This document shows positions 11,566-23,014 of a stretch of DNA of 64,000 nucleotides, piece after piece. The stretch comes from Cannabis sativa (lineage: Eukaryota > Streptophyta > Magnoliopsida > Rosales > Cannabaceae). A program made the position numbers and the translations under genes. Within the stretch, counting starts at the first letter, position 1, and every line of letters begins with the position of its first letter. The stretch is taken from assembly GCF_029168945.1 (NCBI RefSeq), contig NC_083609.1, positions 22,813,501 through 22,877,500 on the forward strand, in the 5' to 3' direction. Under the pieces are notes generated by a model. The model made no database searches and had not been told where the DNA came from. It saw nothing but the letters and a program-made list of their open reading frames with translations.

Positions 11566-12413
11566 TTACTCAAATAATTTTGGATATTGTTCTCGCATAT
11601 CAAGCTCTAGCTCCCAAGTAGCTTCCTCAACCACACTGTTTCTCCATAGGACTTTCACCAAGGTAATAGTCTTATTTCTCAAAATCCTATCATTTTGATC
11701 AAGAATCTTTATCGGGCGTTCATTGTAAGATAAGTCTTCCTGCAAACCCTGTGTTTCATAGCTCAAAACATGCGATGGGTCTGACACATATTTTTGGAGT
11801 TGAGATACATGAAATATATTGTGCACCCCAGATAATGATGGCGGTAAAGCTATTCTATAAGCTACACTGCCCACTCTGTCCAATGGACCAACATATCTGG
11901 GACTTAGTTTCCCTCTCTTGCCAAATCTCTTCACCGAGAGTCCTTTTCGTGGTGTCACTCGAAGAAACACATGATCACCCACTTCGAACTCAATGTCCCT
12001 CCGCTTCAGGTCTGCATAAGATTTCTGTCTGCTCTGCGCGGTGATCATTCTAGCCCTGATCTTCTGAATAGCTTCGTTGGTGTGCTGAACTGCATCTGGC
12101 CCTAGGAGTTTGTTCTCTCCCAACTCATCCCAATGCAGTGGAGACCTGCATTTTCTTCCATACAACATCTCATAGGGTGCTACCCCGATAGTAGACTGAT
12201 AGCTGTTGTTGTAAGAAAATTCAATCAAAGGCAGGTATTTGCTCCATGATCCTTAGAAATCTATCACACATGCCCTCAACATATCTTCCAAGATCTGATT
12301 TGTTCTCTCAGTCTGACCATCTATCTCTGGATGATATACAGTACTGAACTTCAATCGAGTTCCCATTGCTCTCTGTAAGCTTTCCCAAAAAGATGAAGTA
12401 AACCGAGCATCTC
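11566..12413 (-). pseudogene. chromovirus A pol, C-terminal part (integrase end, chromodomain)
   Basis: Read from 12413 down. It continues the integrase reading that stops at 21838 on the other side of chromovirus B. Visible are [12 protein letters not shown], the integrase Glu in [10 protein letters not shown], the GPY-type region (GKLSPRYVGPL) and a chromodomain-like tail (NKTITLVKVLW through [11 protein letters not shown]) ending at 11566. One in-frame TAA lies at 12253-12255 between CVIDF and GSWSKY. The intact stretch below it is 220 codons (12228-11566). Confidence 0.9.
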
Positions 12414-14639
12414 TGTAAAGCCCGCTTAGTTAATTTGGAAATTATCAGTTGGTTATGATTAATTATGAAATTATTTATAGCTATTTAAATAATTTATTAT
12501 TCGGTTATTTATGTTATTCAGTATCTTGCATATTTTGCATTTCCGGTGTCCGGTATTTTGGAACTCGGCGTTTGGCTCAGTAGAAATCACAACTTAATAT
12601 GTTAGTAGTTTGGGGACGGGTTTTAGACATTGGGAATGTCGGGAATGGCCGGGAATTTAGAATTTCCCAAAAATACCCCTTTAGTATGATTTTCATGATT
12701 TTATGGTGAAGGGGCAAAATGGTCTTTTTGCCCCATTAGTGTTTTGTCTTTTAGTGACTTTTTATTTGAAAATTAAATGTTTAATTTTTAGTATTATTTG
12801 GCTGAAATAAGGGTTATGTAATGGGGGTTTAATTCATTTATCCAAAAATTTCAAAGTTTAGAAAAATTAGAAAATTGGAAAACCTCTCTTTTCTCTCTCT
12901 CTTTTTTCGGCTGAAGGCTTGGGGTTCAAGGGCTAGTTTTCTTTCAATTTTCAAGCTAGTTTCATCCAATCTAAGTGTTCTTCTAATCCTTGGTAAAGTC
13001 TCTAACCTTTCTTGTTGTAATTTCTTGAAAAAAAATGATGAAAAATGATGATGCATGCATGATTAATTGAGGTTGTTGCTGCTGTGTTTTGTTGATGTTT
13101 TCTGTGGTTCAAAGCATGTTTAATTGATGTTAATTGAGTTGTTTGAAGCATGTTAGTTAGGTTGTTCAAAGCTTTTAGTTTCTATGTTAAAATATGTGAT
13201 TTTTGAATGAAATGGTTCTATTTGTTGCTGTGAAGTTGCTGGATGTTCTTTATAGTTTTCAGAGGTGATTATATGCTAGTTTAAGTAGATTTAAGCTAGT
13301 GGAATGCATGTTTAGGTGGATTTGCTCAAGCTTGAGTTTGGAACTCAAAGCTTGAGCTCCAGTGGTGATTTTTGTATATGTGTTTTCTGGGTGGTTTTGA
13401 GGCCTTAGATTTGTTCTTTGGGGTGTTTAGAGCAGGTCTGGAAAGTTTGGTACCAATTGGGGTTGAATTGGTCGAGTTATGAAAATTTTAGTTGGTGCAC
13501 TGCGAGGAAACGGAATTCCGGTTGTACATCCGGAATTCCAGATGAGGGTTCTGAATTTTCCAGAACCGGAATTCCGGTTGGGCAACCGGTCTACCGGTTG
13601 GGAAAAATTCAGGGACCCTAGTTTTCCTCGTTTTTATGTTTTAGGGGGTATTGCCATGCTTTTTATCGATAGGGAAACTTTTAGTTCTTAGTTTTAGTCC
13701 CCGGGAAGTGATTTAGCGTGTCACTTATAGCGTTGTGATTTTTATGGTTTAGGAGCCAGTAATCCGCCGCTCAGCTTCAGTTCCCGATCGGGTTGACGGC
13801 ACACCTGAAATCGGAATCCAGGTAAGATTAGTATAACAGTATGCATATGTAGATTACATGTTTAGCGTGCATGTAGGAAGCCTGCTAGATTACATTAGTT
13901 ATGTATTTAGGCTTCGAACCATCCAACCCTGTCACGTCGGTACAGGCTGGAGTATGACCAGCAGCCGGAGTATGACCGGTTCGACCGATCAGGCTGACAT
14001 TTGGTTGGTGGTTCGATCTTATTGACCTATCCCGTCTTGCAGATGTGCCGAGTATGACCAAGCCGGAGTATGACCGGTTCGACCGATCGGGAGGATACTT
14101 GTCAATAGTACCGTCCCTATGAACGTTCAAAACTCGCACCATGTTGGACATGGCGGTAGTGGCTCGCACCATGTTGGACATGGCAGTAGCGGGACTCAGT
14201 ATCGTGTTGGACACGGCAGTTAGAATTATGTATGATATTATTATGCTTTTCTTACTGAGTCTGTCGACTCACAGTTTATGTTCATGTGTAGGTAAAGGCA
14301 AGGCTATAGCTGATGGACCGTGAGCGAGCTTATGAGATTGTACATGTCGGGGCGGTTAGGCCTGGAGCGTACGATCCTCGAGACAGCAAGGCTGAGTTTT
14401 TTTGTAACTGGTCGTTAGACGACTTTTATTTTGATGTAATAGTTAAACACTTAAAAATTTTGTAAATAATTTTATAAATCGGGATCCCGAGTCTTTTGTA
14501 ATATGGTTTATAAGTTTAATTAAAAAGCAAAATTTTAATTAATCACGTTTTTCCATAAACCTCGTTGATTAGCAACGAAATTTTGCACAAGATACGTTTA
14601 AAAATCACGTAATACGCCTAAGTTAGTTAGGGTGTTACA
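12414..14639 (+). repeat. 5' LTR of chromovirus B
   Basis: Starts TGTAAAGCCCGC, ends GGGTGTTACA and is 2226 bp long. It contains an A/T-rich first half, GGAATTCC-rich palindromic repeats near 13505-13600, an array of short hairpin repeats at about 13935-14220 and the motif TGAGTCTGTCGACTCA near 14255. Small ORFs in it are repeated in both LTRs and have no support as genes. Confidence 0.95.
13935..14220 (+). repeat. hairpin-forming short repeats in LTR B (5' copy)
   Basis: Units such as CCGGAGTATGACCGG (4-bp stem, 7-base loop) and three CCATG-TTGGA-CATGG-type hairpins at 14139-14153, 14169-14183 and 14202-14216. The third has changed to TCGTG...CACGG. The 3' LTR copies lie at 21336-21350, 21367-21381 and 21400-21414, the last being TCGTG...CACGA. 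Confidence 0.75.
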
Positions 14640-14642
14640 ATT

Positions 14643-14654
14643 TGGTATCAGAGC
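14643..14654 (+). other. primer-binding site of chromovirus B
   Basis: TGGTATCAGAGC, matching the 3' end of plant initiator tRNA-Met, three bases after the 5' LTR. Confidence 0.9.
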
Positions 14655-14921
14655 CGCCAGGTTGTCTTCCGAAGATCGTCACGACATGTACAATCATCAT
14701 CAGCAGTTAGCTCGGTTCACGGTTCAGTAAGCCTTTATTGCTTTAGTAGTTTATTTTATTCAGTTATGAAAAAGAAAAGCCTGTTAGGAAGCATGTTAGT
14801 AGCCTGATAGTAGAATAGGCGCATGTTTCGTTTCTAATTTCCAAATTAAGCGGCATTAGTAAGCTCGCCTTGAATACGACCTGATATGCCAACTCTTGGT
14901 TTCGCAGGCGGTTCTAACTAG

Positions 14922-16194
14922 ATGGACGCCAGGCGGACTACCAGGAGTCAGGGCAACTCCGTAGGGTCGAACCAAGGACAGGGAGCTCAGTTTCCCCCAC
15001 CTGCTAGGGGCCGAGGTAGAGGTCCCCGAGGCAGGGCTCGTGGCCGGGGTGATGAGAACCCGCCACAGGCTGCCCAGGCTCCCCCAGCCGATCAGGGAGC
15101 CCCGAACTGGGAGTTACGGTTTGCAGAGATGCAAGCCCGGATCGAAGAACAAGACCTCGAGATTCAGAGGTTGAGACAGCAGGGTGCTCCTGCAGTTCCA
15201 GTGCCCATAGTTCCAGTGGCACCTGCCCCTGCTGCCCAGGCCGAGATAGTGGTGGCGGCCCATAGATTGGAACCATTGTATGAGCGGTTCCGGAAGCAAG
15301 CACCTCCGGTATTCCTGGGAGGTCCGGACGTGATGAAAGCCGAACAGTGGCTGACGGTGATCACCAAGATTTTGAACTTCATGGGTGTCACCGGTAACGA
15401 CAGAGTGGTGTGCGCCACGTTTCAGTTCCAGGAGGACGCCCTGGTATGGTGGGACATGGTGTCTCAGATCCATGACGTCACCACCATGACCTGGGAAAGG
15501 TTCCAGGAACTCTTTAACGCAAAGTATTACAATGAGGCGGTCAGAAGCGCCAAGAGGAAAGAGTTCGTTCACCTGACCCAGCGGGAGAACATGAGTGTCA
15601 CTGAGTATACTACTCAGTTTGATCGGTTGGCGAGGTTAGCCTCGGGAATTGTGCCGACCGACTTCAGCAAGAAGGAGAAGTATCTGGACGGGTTGAATCC
15701 CAAGATCAGGCATGACCTGATGATCACCACAGACGACAGCACCACCTATGCTCAGATGGTGGAGAAGGCACTGCGAGCTGAGGGCGCAGTGGGGTGCATG
15801 TCGAATCGGCCGAGTACTCGGTTAGTGGCGGGGCTCCTACCCCTCCCCGCATCGAGGCTATAGCGGGGAGTAGTGGTTCGGCCATTGATCAGAGGAAGAG
15901 GGCACCCACTGCTTCCGGCGGCTCGAGTCAGAACAAGAGGTTCCGGGGGAACCGCACGAGAGGAGTCGTCCCGGTGGTACCGAGACCCGATTCTCCTATC
16001 CCGAGTGCCCTATCTGCAAGAGGCACCATCGGGGCGAGTGCAAAGGTCAGGGATGCTTCCATTGTGGCATGCCCGGACACTTCAAGAGGGAGTGTCCCCG
16101 GCCCGACCGGAGGCACCGAGAGCTCCGGCGATACCCACTCCGGCCCGGGGTGTTCGCTATCACGCAGCCGATGCGGATGCCGGCCCATCGGTAG
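14922..16194 (+). pseudogene. chromovirus B gag (two frameshifts, one stop)
   Basis: Capsid/nucleocapsid protein. The start ATG at 14922 follows a 267-base leader (MDARRTTRSQ, with an RGRGRG-type basic stretch). The retrotransposon gag domain spans about 15260-15760 (ERFRKQAPPVF, WWDMV, FNAKYYNE, YLDGLNP). The frame then changes near 15790 and again near 15960. In the third frame a CCHC zinc knuckle follows (CFHCGMPGHFKREC, near 16050). That frame is the pol frame but has a TAG at 16192-16194 just before protease. Gag-pol therefore cannot be made as one protein from this copy as read. Confidence 0.85.
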
Positions 16195-16233
16195 TCACGG
16201 AGTCGGCTTTCTATTAACAACTCGCTATATTCA

Positions 16234-19200
16234 GTGCTGTTTGATTCTGGGGCTACACATTCTTATGTGGCGGCCAGAGTCTTTAGTAAGTTGGGTAGAC
16301 CCTATGATAGATATGAATCAGGGTTTGGAACCCTGTTACCTGGCGGAGAATTGGTTATCTCCAATAGGTGGATTAGGTCTATGCCGATCACGATAGATGG
16401 TAGAGAGTTAAGCGCTGATCTGATCGAGATGAGCTTAGTCGAATTTGATATTATTTTAGGAATGGATTTCCTATCTAAATATTCGGCGAGCATTGACTGT
16501 AAAAGGAAGATGGTGGTCTTCCAACCGGAAAGTGAAGAACCGTTTGTATTTGTGGGTTCAGTTCAGGGATCTCGGATCCCGGTGATCTCGGCTATGTCAG
16601 CGAGAGAATTGTTGCACGGCGGGTGCTTAGGGTTTCTGGCCGTGGTGGTGGACACCACTCGGCCAGACACCATTCGGCCAGAGGACATCAGAGTGGTTCG
16701 GGAATTTTTGGACGTTTTTCCCGAAGAACTTCCAGGGTTACCACCTCAGCGGGAGATTGATTTCGTGATTGACTTGGCCCCAGGGGTGGATCCGGTTTCC
16801 AAAGCCCCATATAGAATGGCTCCAGCTGAACTTAAGGAATTAAAGATTCAGCTCCAAGGGTTGCTTGACATAGGGTTCATTCGGCCCAGTGTGTCACCCT
16901 GGGGAGCCCCGGTTTTATTCGTCAAGAAGAAGGATGGATCTATGAGGATGTGCATCGACTACAGGGAGTTGAACAAGCTGACGGTGAAGAATAAATATCC
17001 ATTACCTAGGATCGATGACTTGTTCGCTCAGCTTCAGGGAAAGACGGTCTTTTCTAAGATTGATCTCCGTTCGGGTTATCATCAGTTGAGAATCCGAGAG
17101 GAGGACATTCCGAAGACGGCTTTCCGCACTAGGTATGGACATTACGAGTTTCTGGTTATGTCATTCGGACTAACCAATGCTCCTGCAGCATTCATGGACC
17201 TGATGAATAGGGTATTCAAGGATTTCCTCGATATCTGTGTGATTGTGTTTATCGACGACATCCTCGTGTACTCTCAATCAGAAGAGGAGCATGAGTTACA
17301 TCTGCAGATGGTACTGCAACGGCTTCGAGAACATAGACTTTATGCCAAGTTCAAGAAATGCGAGTTCTGGCTATCTCAGGTGTCCTTCCTAGGGCACATT
17401 GTGAGTAAAGATGGGATCAAGGTAGATCCCGGGAAGATTGAATCCGTCAGGGATTGGCCGAGACCGAAAACAGTGACAGAGATCAGAAGCTTCTTGGGAT
17501 TAGCTGGATACTACCGTAGGTTCGTGGAGGGGTTCTCCAAAATCTCAATGCCCCTAACCGAGCTTACAAAGAAGAATCAGCGGTTTATCTGGTCAGATAA
17601 ATGCGAAGCTAGTTTTCAGGAGCTGAAACAGAGGTTGATTACTGCTCCGGTACTAGCTTTGCCCTCGGACAAGGAGAAGTTCGTAGTCTACTGTGACGCA
17701 TCCAAACAGGGTTTGGGGTGTGTATTGATGCAAGCCGATCGGGTTATCGGTTATGCCTCCCGTCAGTTAAAGGATTATGAACAGCGATACCCGACTCATG
17801 ATTTAGAATTAGCCGCAGTGGTTTTTGCACTGAAGATTTGGTGGCATTACCTTTATGGGGAGAAGTGTGAGATCTATACCGACCATAAAAGTCTCAAGTA
17901 TTTCTTTACTCAGAAAGATTTGAACATGAGACAAAGGCGTTGGTTGGAATTAGTGAAGGATTACGATTGTGAGATCCTCTATCATCCCGGAAAAGCCAAT
18001 GTAGTGGCCGATGCCCTGAGCAGAAAGCGTCCCGGGCAAGTAGCTAGCATGGTTCAGATCTCCCCTCAGCTAGCTGAGGATATGGTTAGATCCAGCATTG
18101 AGTTTGTGGTAGGTCAGCTTCACAACTTGACGCTGCAATCTGATCTATTAGAAAGAATAAAAGTCGCTCAGATGACAGATCCGGAGTTAGTGAAAATCCG
18201 AGATGAGGTATTGGCTGGTCAAGCCAAGGACTTTTCAGTGTCAGATAGTGGGATGCTTTTGTGTAAAGCCAGGGTTTGTGTCCCGAACAGTGTGGAACTT
18301 AGAAATGAGATCTTTGAGGAGGCTCATTCTACTCCGTATTCTCTGCATCCCGGCACCACCAAGATGTACCAAGATTTGAAACCGTACTTCTGGTGGAATG
18401 GTATGAAGAAGAATTTGGTAGAATTCGTATCGAGATGCCTCACTTGTCAACAGATCAAGGCTGAACATCAGAGACCAGCAGGGTTGTTGCAGCCTCTAAC
18501 CCTACCAGAATGGAAATGGGAGGAAATTACGATGGATTTTGTGGTCGGGTTACCTAGGACCACGGGTTTGTATGATTCCATCTGGGTAGTGGTGGATCGA
18601 TTTACGAAATCTGCTCATTTTCTGCCGGTTAGAACAACATTTTCAGTGGATCAGTTGGCAGAACTGTACGTCAGAGAGATAGTGAGACTTCACGGGGTAC
18701 CGAAGTCTATAGTTTCGGACAGGGATCCGAAGTTCACCTCCAAATTTTGGCAAAGTTTGCAACGGGCAATGGGTACAAAGCTAAAATTCAGTACAGCATT
18801 CCATCCTCAGACAGATGGTCAGTCCGAAAGGACAATTCAGATATTGGAGGATATGTTGAGAGCCTGTGTTATGGACTTTGAGAGTTCATGGAGTAAATAT
18901 CTACCGTTGATAGAATTTTCGTACAACAACAGTTATCAGAGTACGATAGGGATGGCTCCCTATGAACTGTTGTACGGTAGGAAGTGTAGATCCCCTATCC
19001 ACTGGGATGAGACAGGGGAGAGGAAATACCTAGGTCCAGAGTCAGTTCAGCGGACCAATGAGGCAATAGAAAAGATAAAAGCTAGAATGCTTGCCTCACA
19101 GAGCAGACAGAAGAGTTACGCGGATCCGAAACGCAGAGATGTTGAGTTCCAAGTAGGGGAACATGTGTTTTTACGAGTATCTCCGATGAAGGGGATTAAA

Positions 19201-19608
19201 CGTTTCGGGAAAAGAGGCAAGTTATGCCCTAGATTTACAGGACCTTTCGAGATTCTCGAGAAGATAGGTCAAGTGGCATATCAATTAGCATTTCCTCCAG
19301 CCTTGTCAGCAGTGCACAACGTATTCCATGTCTTGATGTTGAGAAAATACGTTTCAGACCCCTCTCATATACTCAGTTATGAGAGTCTTCAGCTTCAGCC
19401 AGACATGACCTATGAGGAACAGCCAGTGCAGATCCTGGATAGAAAGGATAAAGTCCTTCGGAATAAGACCATAGCATTGGTCAAGGTTCTCTGGAGAAAC
19501 CAAAAGGTGGAAGAAGCCACCTGGGAGCTAGAGTCAGATATGAGAGCTCAATATCCAGAGTTATTCAGGTTAGATTTCGGGGACGAAATCCTTTTAAGGG
19601 GGGGATAG
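16234..19608 (+). CDS. chromovirus B pol: protease-RT-RNase H-integrase-chromodomain
   Basis: An open frame of 1124 codons. The ATG at 16234 is just the first in frame after a stop; natural translation would come from a gag-pol fusion. Protease [10 protein letters not shown] is at residues 2-11. The RT core has FIDDILVYS near residue 338. RNase H starts near 482 ([10 protein letters not shown]). The integrase HHCC zinc region is near 705-740 ([14 protein letters not shown]). The catalytic Asp is in TMDFVVGL (near 767), the second Asp in SDRDPKF (near 828) and the Glu in GQSERT (near 863). A chromodomain lies at about 1065-1112 ([19 protein letters not shown]). All key residues are present. 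It overlaps the end of the polypurine tract. Confidence 0.95.
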   Translation: MLFDSGATHSYVAARVFSKLGRPYDRYESGFGTLLPGGELVISNRWIRSMPITIDGRELSADLIEMSLVEFDIILGMDFLSKYSASIDCKRKMVVFQPESEEPFVFVGSVQGSRIPVISAMSARELLHGGCLGFLAVVVDTTRPDTIRPEDIRVVREFLDVFPEELPGLPPQREIDFVIDLAPGVDPVSKAPYRMAPAELKELKIQLQGLLDIGFIRPSVSPWGAPVLFVKKKDGSMRMCIDYRELNKLTVKNKYPLPRIDDLFAQLQGKTVFSKIDLRSGYHQLRIREEDIPKTAFRTRYGHYEFLVMSFGLTNAPAAFMDLMNRVFKDFLDICVIVFIDDILVYSQSEEEHELHLQMVLQRLREHRLYAKFKKCEFWLSQVSFLGHIVSKDGIKVDPGKIESVRDWPRPKTVTEIRSFLGLAGYYRRFVEGFSKISMPLTELTKKNQRFIWSDKCEASFQELKQRLITAPVLALPSDKEKFVVYCDASKQGLGCVLMQADRVIGYASRQLKDYEQRYPTHDLELAAVVFALKIWWHYLYGEKCEIYTDHKSLKYFFTQKDLNMRQRRWLELVKDYDCEILYHPGKANVVADALSRKRPGQVASMVQISPQLAEDMVRSSIEFVVGQLHNLTLQSDLLERIKVAQMTDPELVKIRDEVLAGQAKDFSVSDSGMLLCKARVCVPNSVELRNEIFEEAHSTPYSLHPGTTKMYQDLKPYFWWNGMKKNLVEFVSRCLTCQQIKAEHQRPAGLLQPLTLPEWKWEEITMDFVVGLPRTTGLYDSIWVVVDRFTKSAHFLPVRTTFSVDQLAELYVREIVRLHGVPKSIVSDRDPKFTSKFWQSLQRAMGTKLKFSTAFHPQTDGQSERTIQILEDMLRACVMDFESSWSKYLPLIEFSYNNSYQSTIGMAPYELLYGRKCRSPIHWDETGERKYLGPESVQRTNEAIEKIKARMLASQSRQKSYADPKRRDVEFQVGEHVFLRVSPMKGIKRFGKRGKLCPRFTGPFEILEKIGQVAYQLAFPPALSAVHNVFHVLMLRKYVSDPSHILSYESLQLQPDMTYEEQPVQILDRKDKVLRNKTIALVKVLWRNQKVEEATWELESDMRAQYPELFRLDFGDEILLRGG
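19592..19607 (+). other. polypurine tract of chromovirus B
   Basis: TTTTAAGGGGGGGATA, two bases upstream of the 3' LTR start. Confidence 0.85.
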
Positions 19609-19609
19609 T

Positions 19610-21832
19610 TGTAAAGCCCGCTTAGTTAATTTGGAAATTATCAGTTGGTTATGATTAATTATGAAATTATTTATAGCTATTTAAATAATTTATTATTCGG
19701 TTATTTATGTTATTCAGTATCTTGCATATTTTGCATTTCCGGTGTCCGGTATTTTGGAACTCGGCGTTTGGCTCAGTAGAAATCACAACTTAATATGTTA
19801 GTAGTTTGGGGACGGGTTTTAGACATTGGGAATGTCGGGAATGGCCGGGAATTTAGAATTTCCCAAAAATACCCCTTTAGTATGATTTTCATGATTTTAT
19901 GGTGAAGGGGCAAAATGGTCTTTTTGCCCCATTAGTGTTTTGTCTTTTAGTGACTTTTTATTTGAAAATTAAATGTTTAATTTTTAGTATTATTTGGCTG
20001 AAATAAGGGTTATGTAATGGGGGTTTAATTCATTTATCCAAAAATTTCAAAGTTTAGAAAAATTAGAAAATTGGAAAACCTCTCTTTTCTCTCTCTCTTT
20101 TTTCGGCTGAAGGCTTGGGGTTCAAGGGCTAGTTTTCTTTCAATTTTCAAGCTAGTTTCATCCAATCTAAGTGTTCTTCTAATCCTTGGTAAAGTCTCTA
20201 ACCTTTCTTGTTGTAATTTCTTGAAAAAAAATGATGAAAAATGATGATGCATGCATGATTAATTGAGGTTGTTGTTGCTGTGTTTTGTTGATGTTTTCTG
20301 TGGTTCAAAGCATGTTTAATTGATGTTAATTGAGTTGTTTGAAGCATGTTAGTTAGGTTGTTCAAAGCTTTTAGTTTCTATGTTAAAATATGTGATTTTT
20401 GAATGAAATGGTTCTATTTATTCTTTGTGAAGTTGCTTTGGATGTTCTTTATAGTTTTCAGAGGTGATTATATGCTAGTTTAAGTAGATTTAAGCTAGTG
20501 GAATGCATGTTTAGGTGGATTTGCTCAAGCTTGAGTTTGGAACTCAAAGCTTGAGCTCCAATGGTGATTTTTGTATATGTGTTTTCTGGGTGGTTTTGAG
20601 GCCTTAGATTTGTTCTTTGGGGTGTTTAGAGCAGGTCTGGAAAGTTTGGTACCAATTGGGGTTGAATTGGTCGAGTTATGAAAATTTTAGTTGGCTGCCT
20701 GCGAGGAACCGGAATTCCGGTTGTACATCCGGAATTCCGGATGAGGGTTCTGAATTTTCCAGAACCGGAATTCCGGTTGGGCAACCGGTCTACCGGTTGG
20801 GGAAAATTCAGGGACCCTAGTTTTCCTCGTTTTTATGTTTTAGGGGGTATTGCCATGCTTTTTATCGATAGGGAAACTTTTAGTTCTTAGTTTTAGTCCC
20901 CGGGAAGTGATTTAGCGTGTCACTTATAGCGTTGTGATTTTTATGGTTTAGGAGCCAGTAATCCGCCGCTCAGCTTCAGTTCCAGTCAGGTTGACCGGCA
21001 CACCTGAAATCGGAATCCAGGTAAGATTAGTATAACAGTATGCATATGTAGATTACATGTTTAGCGTGCATGTAGGAAGCCTGCTAGATTACATTAGTTA
21101 TGTATTTAGGCTTCGAACCATCCAACCCTGTCACGTCGGTACGGTGGAGTATGACCGACGGCGGAGTATGACCGGTTCGACCGATCAGGCTGACATTTGG
21201 TTGGTGGTTCAGTGCTATTGACCTATCCCGTCGGTACAGGCTGGAGTATGACCAGCAGCCGGAGTATGACCGGTTCGACCGATCAGGAGGATACTTGTCA
21301 ATAGTACCGTCCCTATGAACGTTCAAAACTCAGTACCATGTTGGACATGGCAGTAGTGGCTCAGTACCATGTTGGACATGGCAGTAGCGGGACTCAGTAT
21401 CGTGTTGGACACGACAGTTAGTATTATGTATGATATTATTATGCTTTTCTTACTGAGTCTGTCGACTCACAGTTTATGTTCATGTGTAGGTAAAGGCAAG
21501 GCTATAGCTGATGGACCGTGAGCGAGCTTATGAGATTGTACATGTCGGGGCGGTTAGGCCTGGAGCGTACGATCCTCGGGACAGCAAGGCTGAGTTTTTT
21601 TGTAACTGGTCGTTAGACGACTTTTATTTTGATGTAATAGTTAAACAGTTAAAAATTTTGTAAATGATTTTATAAATCGGGATCCCGAGTCTTTTGTAAT
21701 ATGGTTTATAAGTTTAATTAAAAAGCAAAATTTTAATTAATCACGTTTTTCCATAAACCTCGTTGATTAGCAACGAGCTGCACAGTACGTTTAAAAATCA
21801 CGTAATACGCCTAAGTTAGTTAGGGTGTTACA
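19610..21832 (+). repeat. 3' LTR of chromovirus B
   Basis: 2223 bp and nearly identical to 12414-14639. The main differences are small substitutions near 20265, 20415-20445 and 20695-20740, and rearranged short repeats at about 21140-21290. It ends GGTGTTACA at 21832. Confidence 0.95.
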
Positions 21833-21837
21833 ATCTC

Positions 21838-23014
21838 GATCACAAACAATAGAATACAGTGCCCCATGTAATCTCACAATCTCATTCACATAAAGTTCAG
21901 CAAATTGGTCCATGGAGTAAGTCATGCGTACTGGTAGAAAATGAGCAGACTTTGTATACCTATCCATAACTACCCAAATAGCGTCATGCTGCTTTGTAGT
22001 CTTAGGTAACCAAGTCACAAAATCCATGGAAATATCTTCCCACTTCCATTCAGGGAGCTTCAGTGGTTGTAATAATCCCGCTGGTCTTTGATGTTCTGCT
22101 TTAACTTGTTGACATGTTAAGCATTTGGCCACAAATTCAACTACATCCTTTTTCATATCAAGCCACCAATACAATGCTTTTAGGTCATGGTACATTTTAG
22201 TGGTCCCGGGGTGAACTGAATAAGGTGTAGTATGAGCTTCTTCCAATATTCCCTTCTTGAGCTCATCATTATCAAGCACATAAATTTGTCCCTTGAACCG
22301 AATTAATCCCGTGTCTGATATTTCATAATCTTTGGCGTTACTATTCAAAATTTCTTGCTTTAGTTCACTGAGCTTTTGATCTGTCGTCTGCCCCTCCTTA
22401 ATTCTTTCTAACAAAGTTGATTGAAGTGTGACCTTTGCAAGTTGCCCTGTGATAAACTCTATACCAGCTTGTTCCATGTCTTCTACTAATTCCCTTGATA
22501 CTCTTTGTAAAGTGGAAACTAGTCCAGGACCTCTACGGCTGAGTGCATCCGCTACCACATTGGCTTTACCAGGATGGTACATTATCTTGCAGTCGTAGTC
22601 TTTGACTAGCTCCAACCACCTCCTCTGCCTCATGTTTAACTCCCTCTGGGTGAAAAAGTACTTTAAACTCTTATGATCGGTGTAGATTTCACATTTCACT
22701 CCATAGAGATAATAACGCCAAATTTTTAGTGCAAAAACCACTGCGGTTAATTCTAGGTCATGTGTCGGGTATCTCTGTTCGTATTCTTTTAATTGCCTTG
22801 AAGCGTAAGCAATTACCTTCCCTTCTTGCATGAGAACACAACCCAACCCTTGTTTAGATGCATCACAATATACCGCAAATTATCCCTCTTCTGTTGGTAA
22901 ACTGAGGATTCGTGCCGAAGTAAGTCTACTCTTCAACTCTTCGAAGCTTTGCTCACACTTGTCTGACCAGGAAAATTTTAGATTCTTCCTAGTTAATTCT
23001 GTTAACGGTGTTGC
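21838..23014 (-). pseudogene. chromovirus A pol, middle part (RNase H, integrase start)
   Basis: Read from 23014 down. End of RT/RNase H: KFSWSDKCEQSFEELK, an in-frame TAA at 22880-22882, then [14 protein letters not shown] and TDHKSLKYF. The integrase HHCC zinc region ([22 protein letters not shown]) and the first catalytic Asp ([10 protein letters not shown]) follow. The segment ends with VCDRD at the chromovirus B insertion. Reading continues at 12408 on the other side of B. The longest open stretch starts at the internal Met at 22846. Confidence 0.9.

Larger units (their letters stand above)
12414..21832 (+). mobile_element. chromovirus B (Ty3/gypsy), full length, plus strand
   Basis: A complete 9.4-kb element: 5' LTR 12414-14639, primer site, gag, pol, polypurine tract and 3' LTR 19610-21832. 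It is flanked by the 5-bp duplication ATCTC (12409-12413 and 21833-21837). When the insert is ignored, the integrase reading of chromovirus A joins cleanly, so the site of insertion is exact. The LTRs differ at scattered positions only, which indicates a fairly young insertion. Pol is open over 1124 codons but gag is broken. Confidence 0.96.

Noticed and set aside
15004..15572. Minus-strand ORFs across chromovirus B gag
   Set aside because: Shadows of the real gag frame in GC-rich sequence; no domains.
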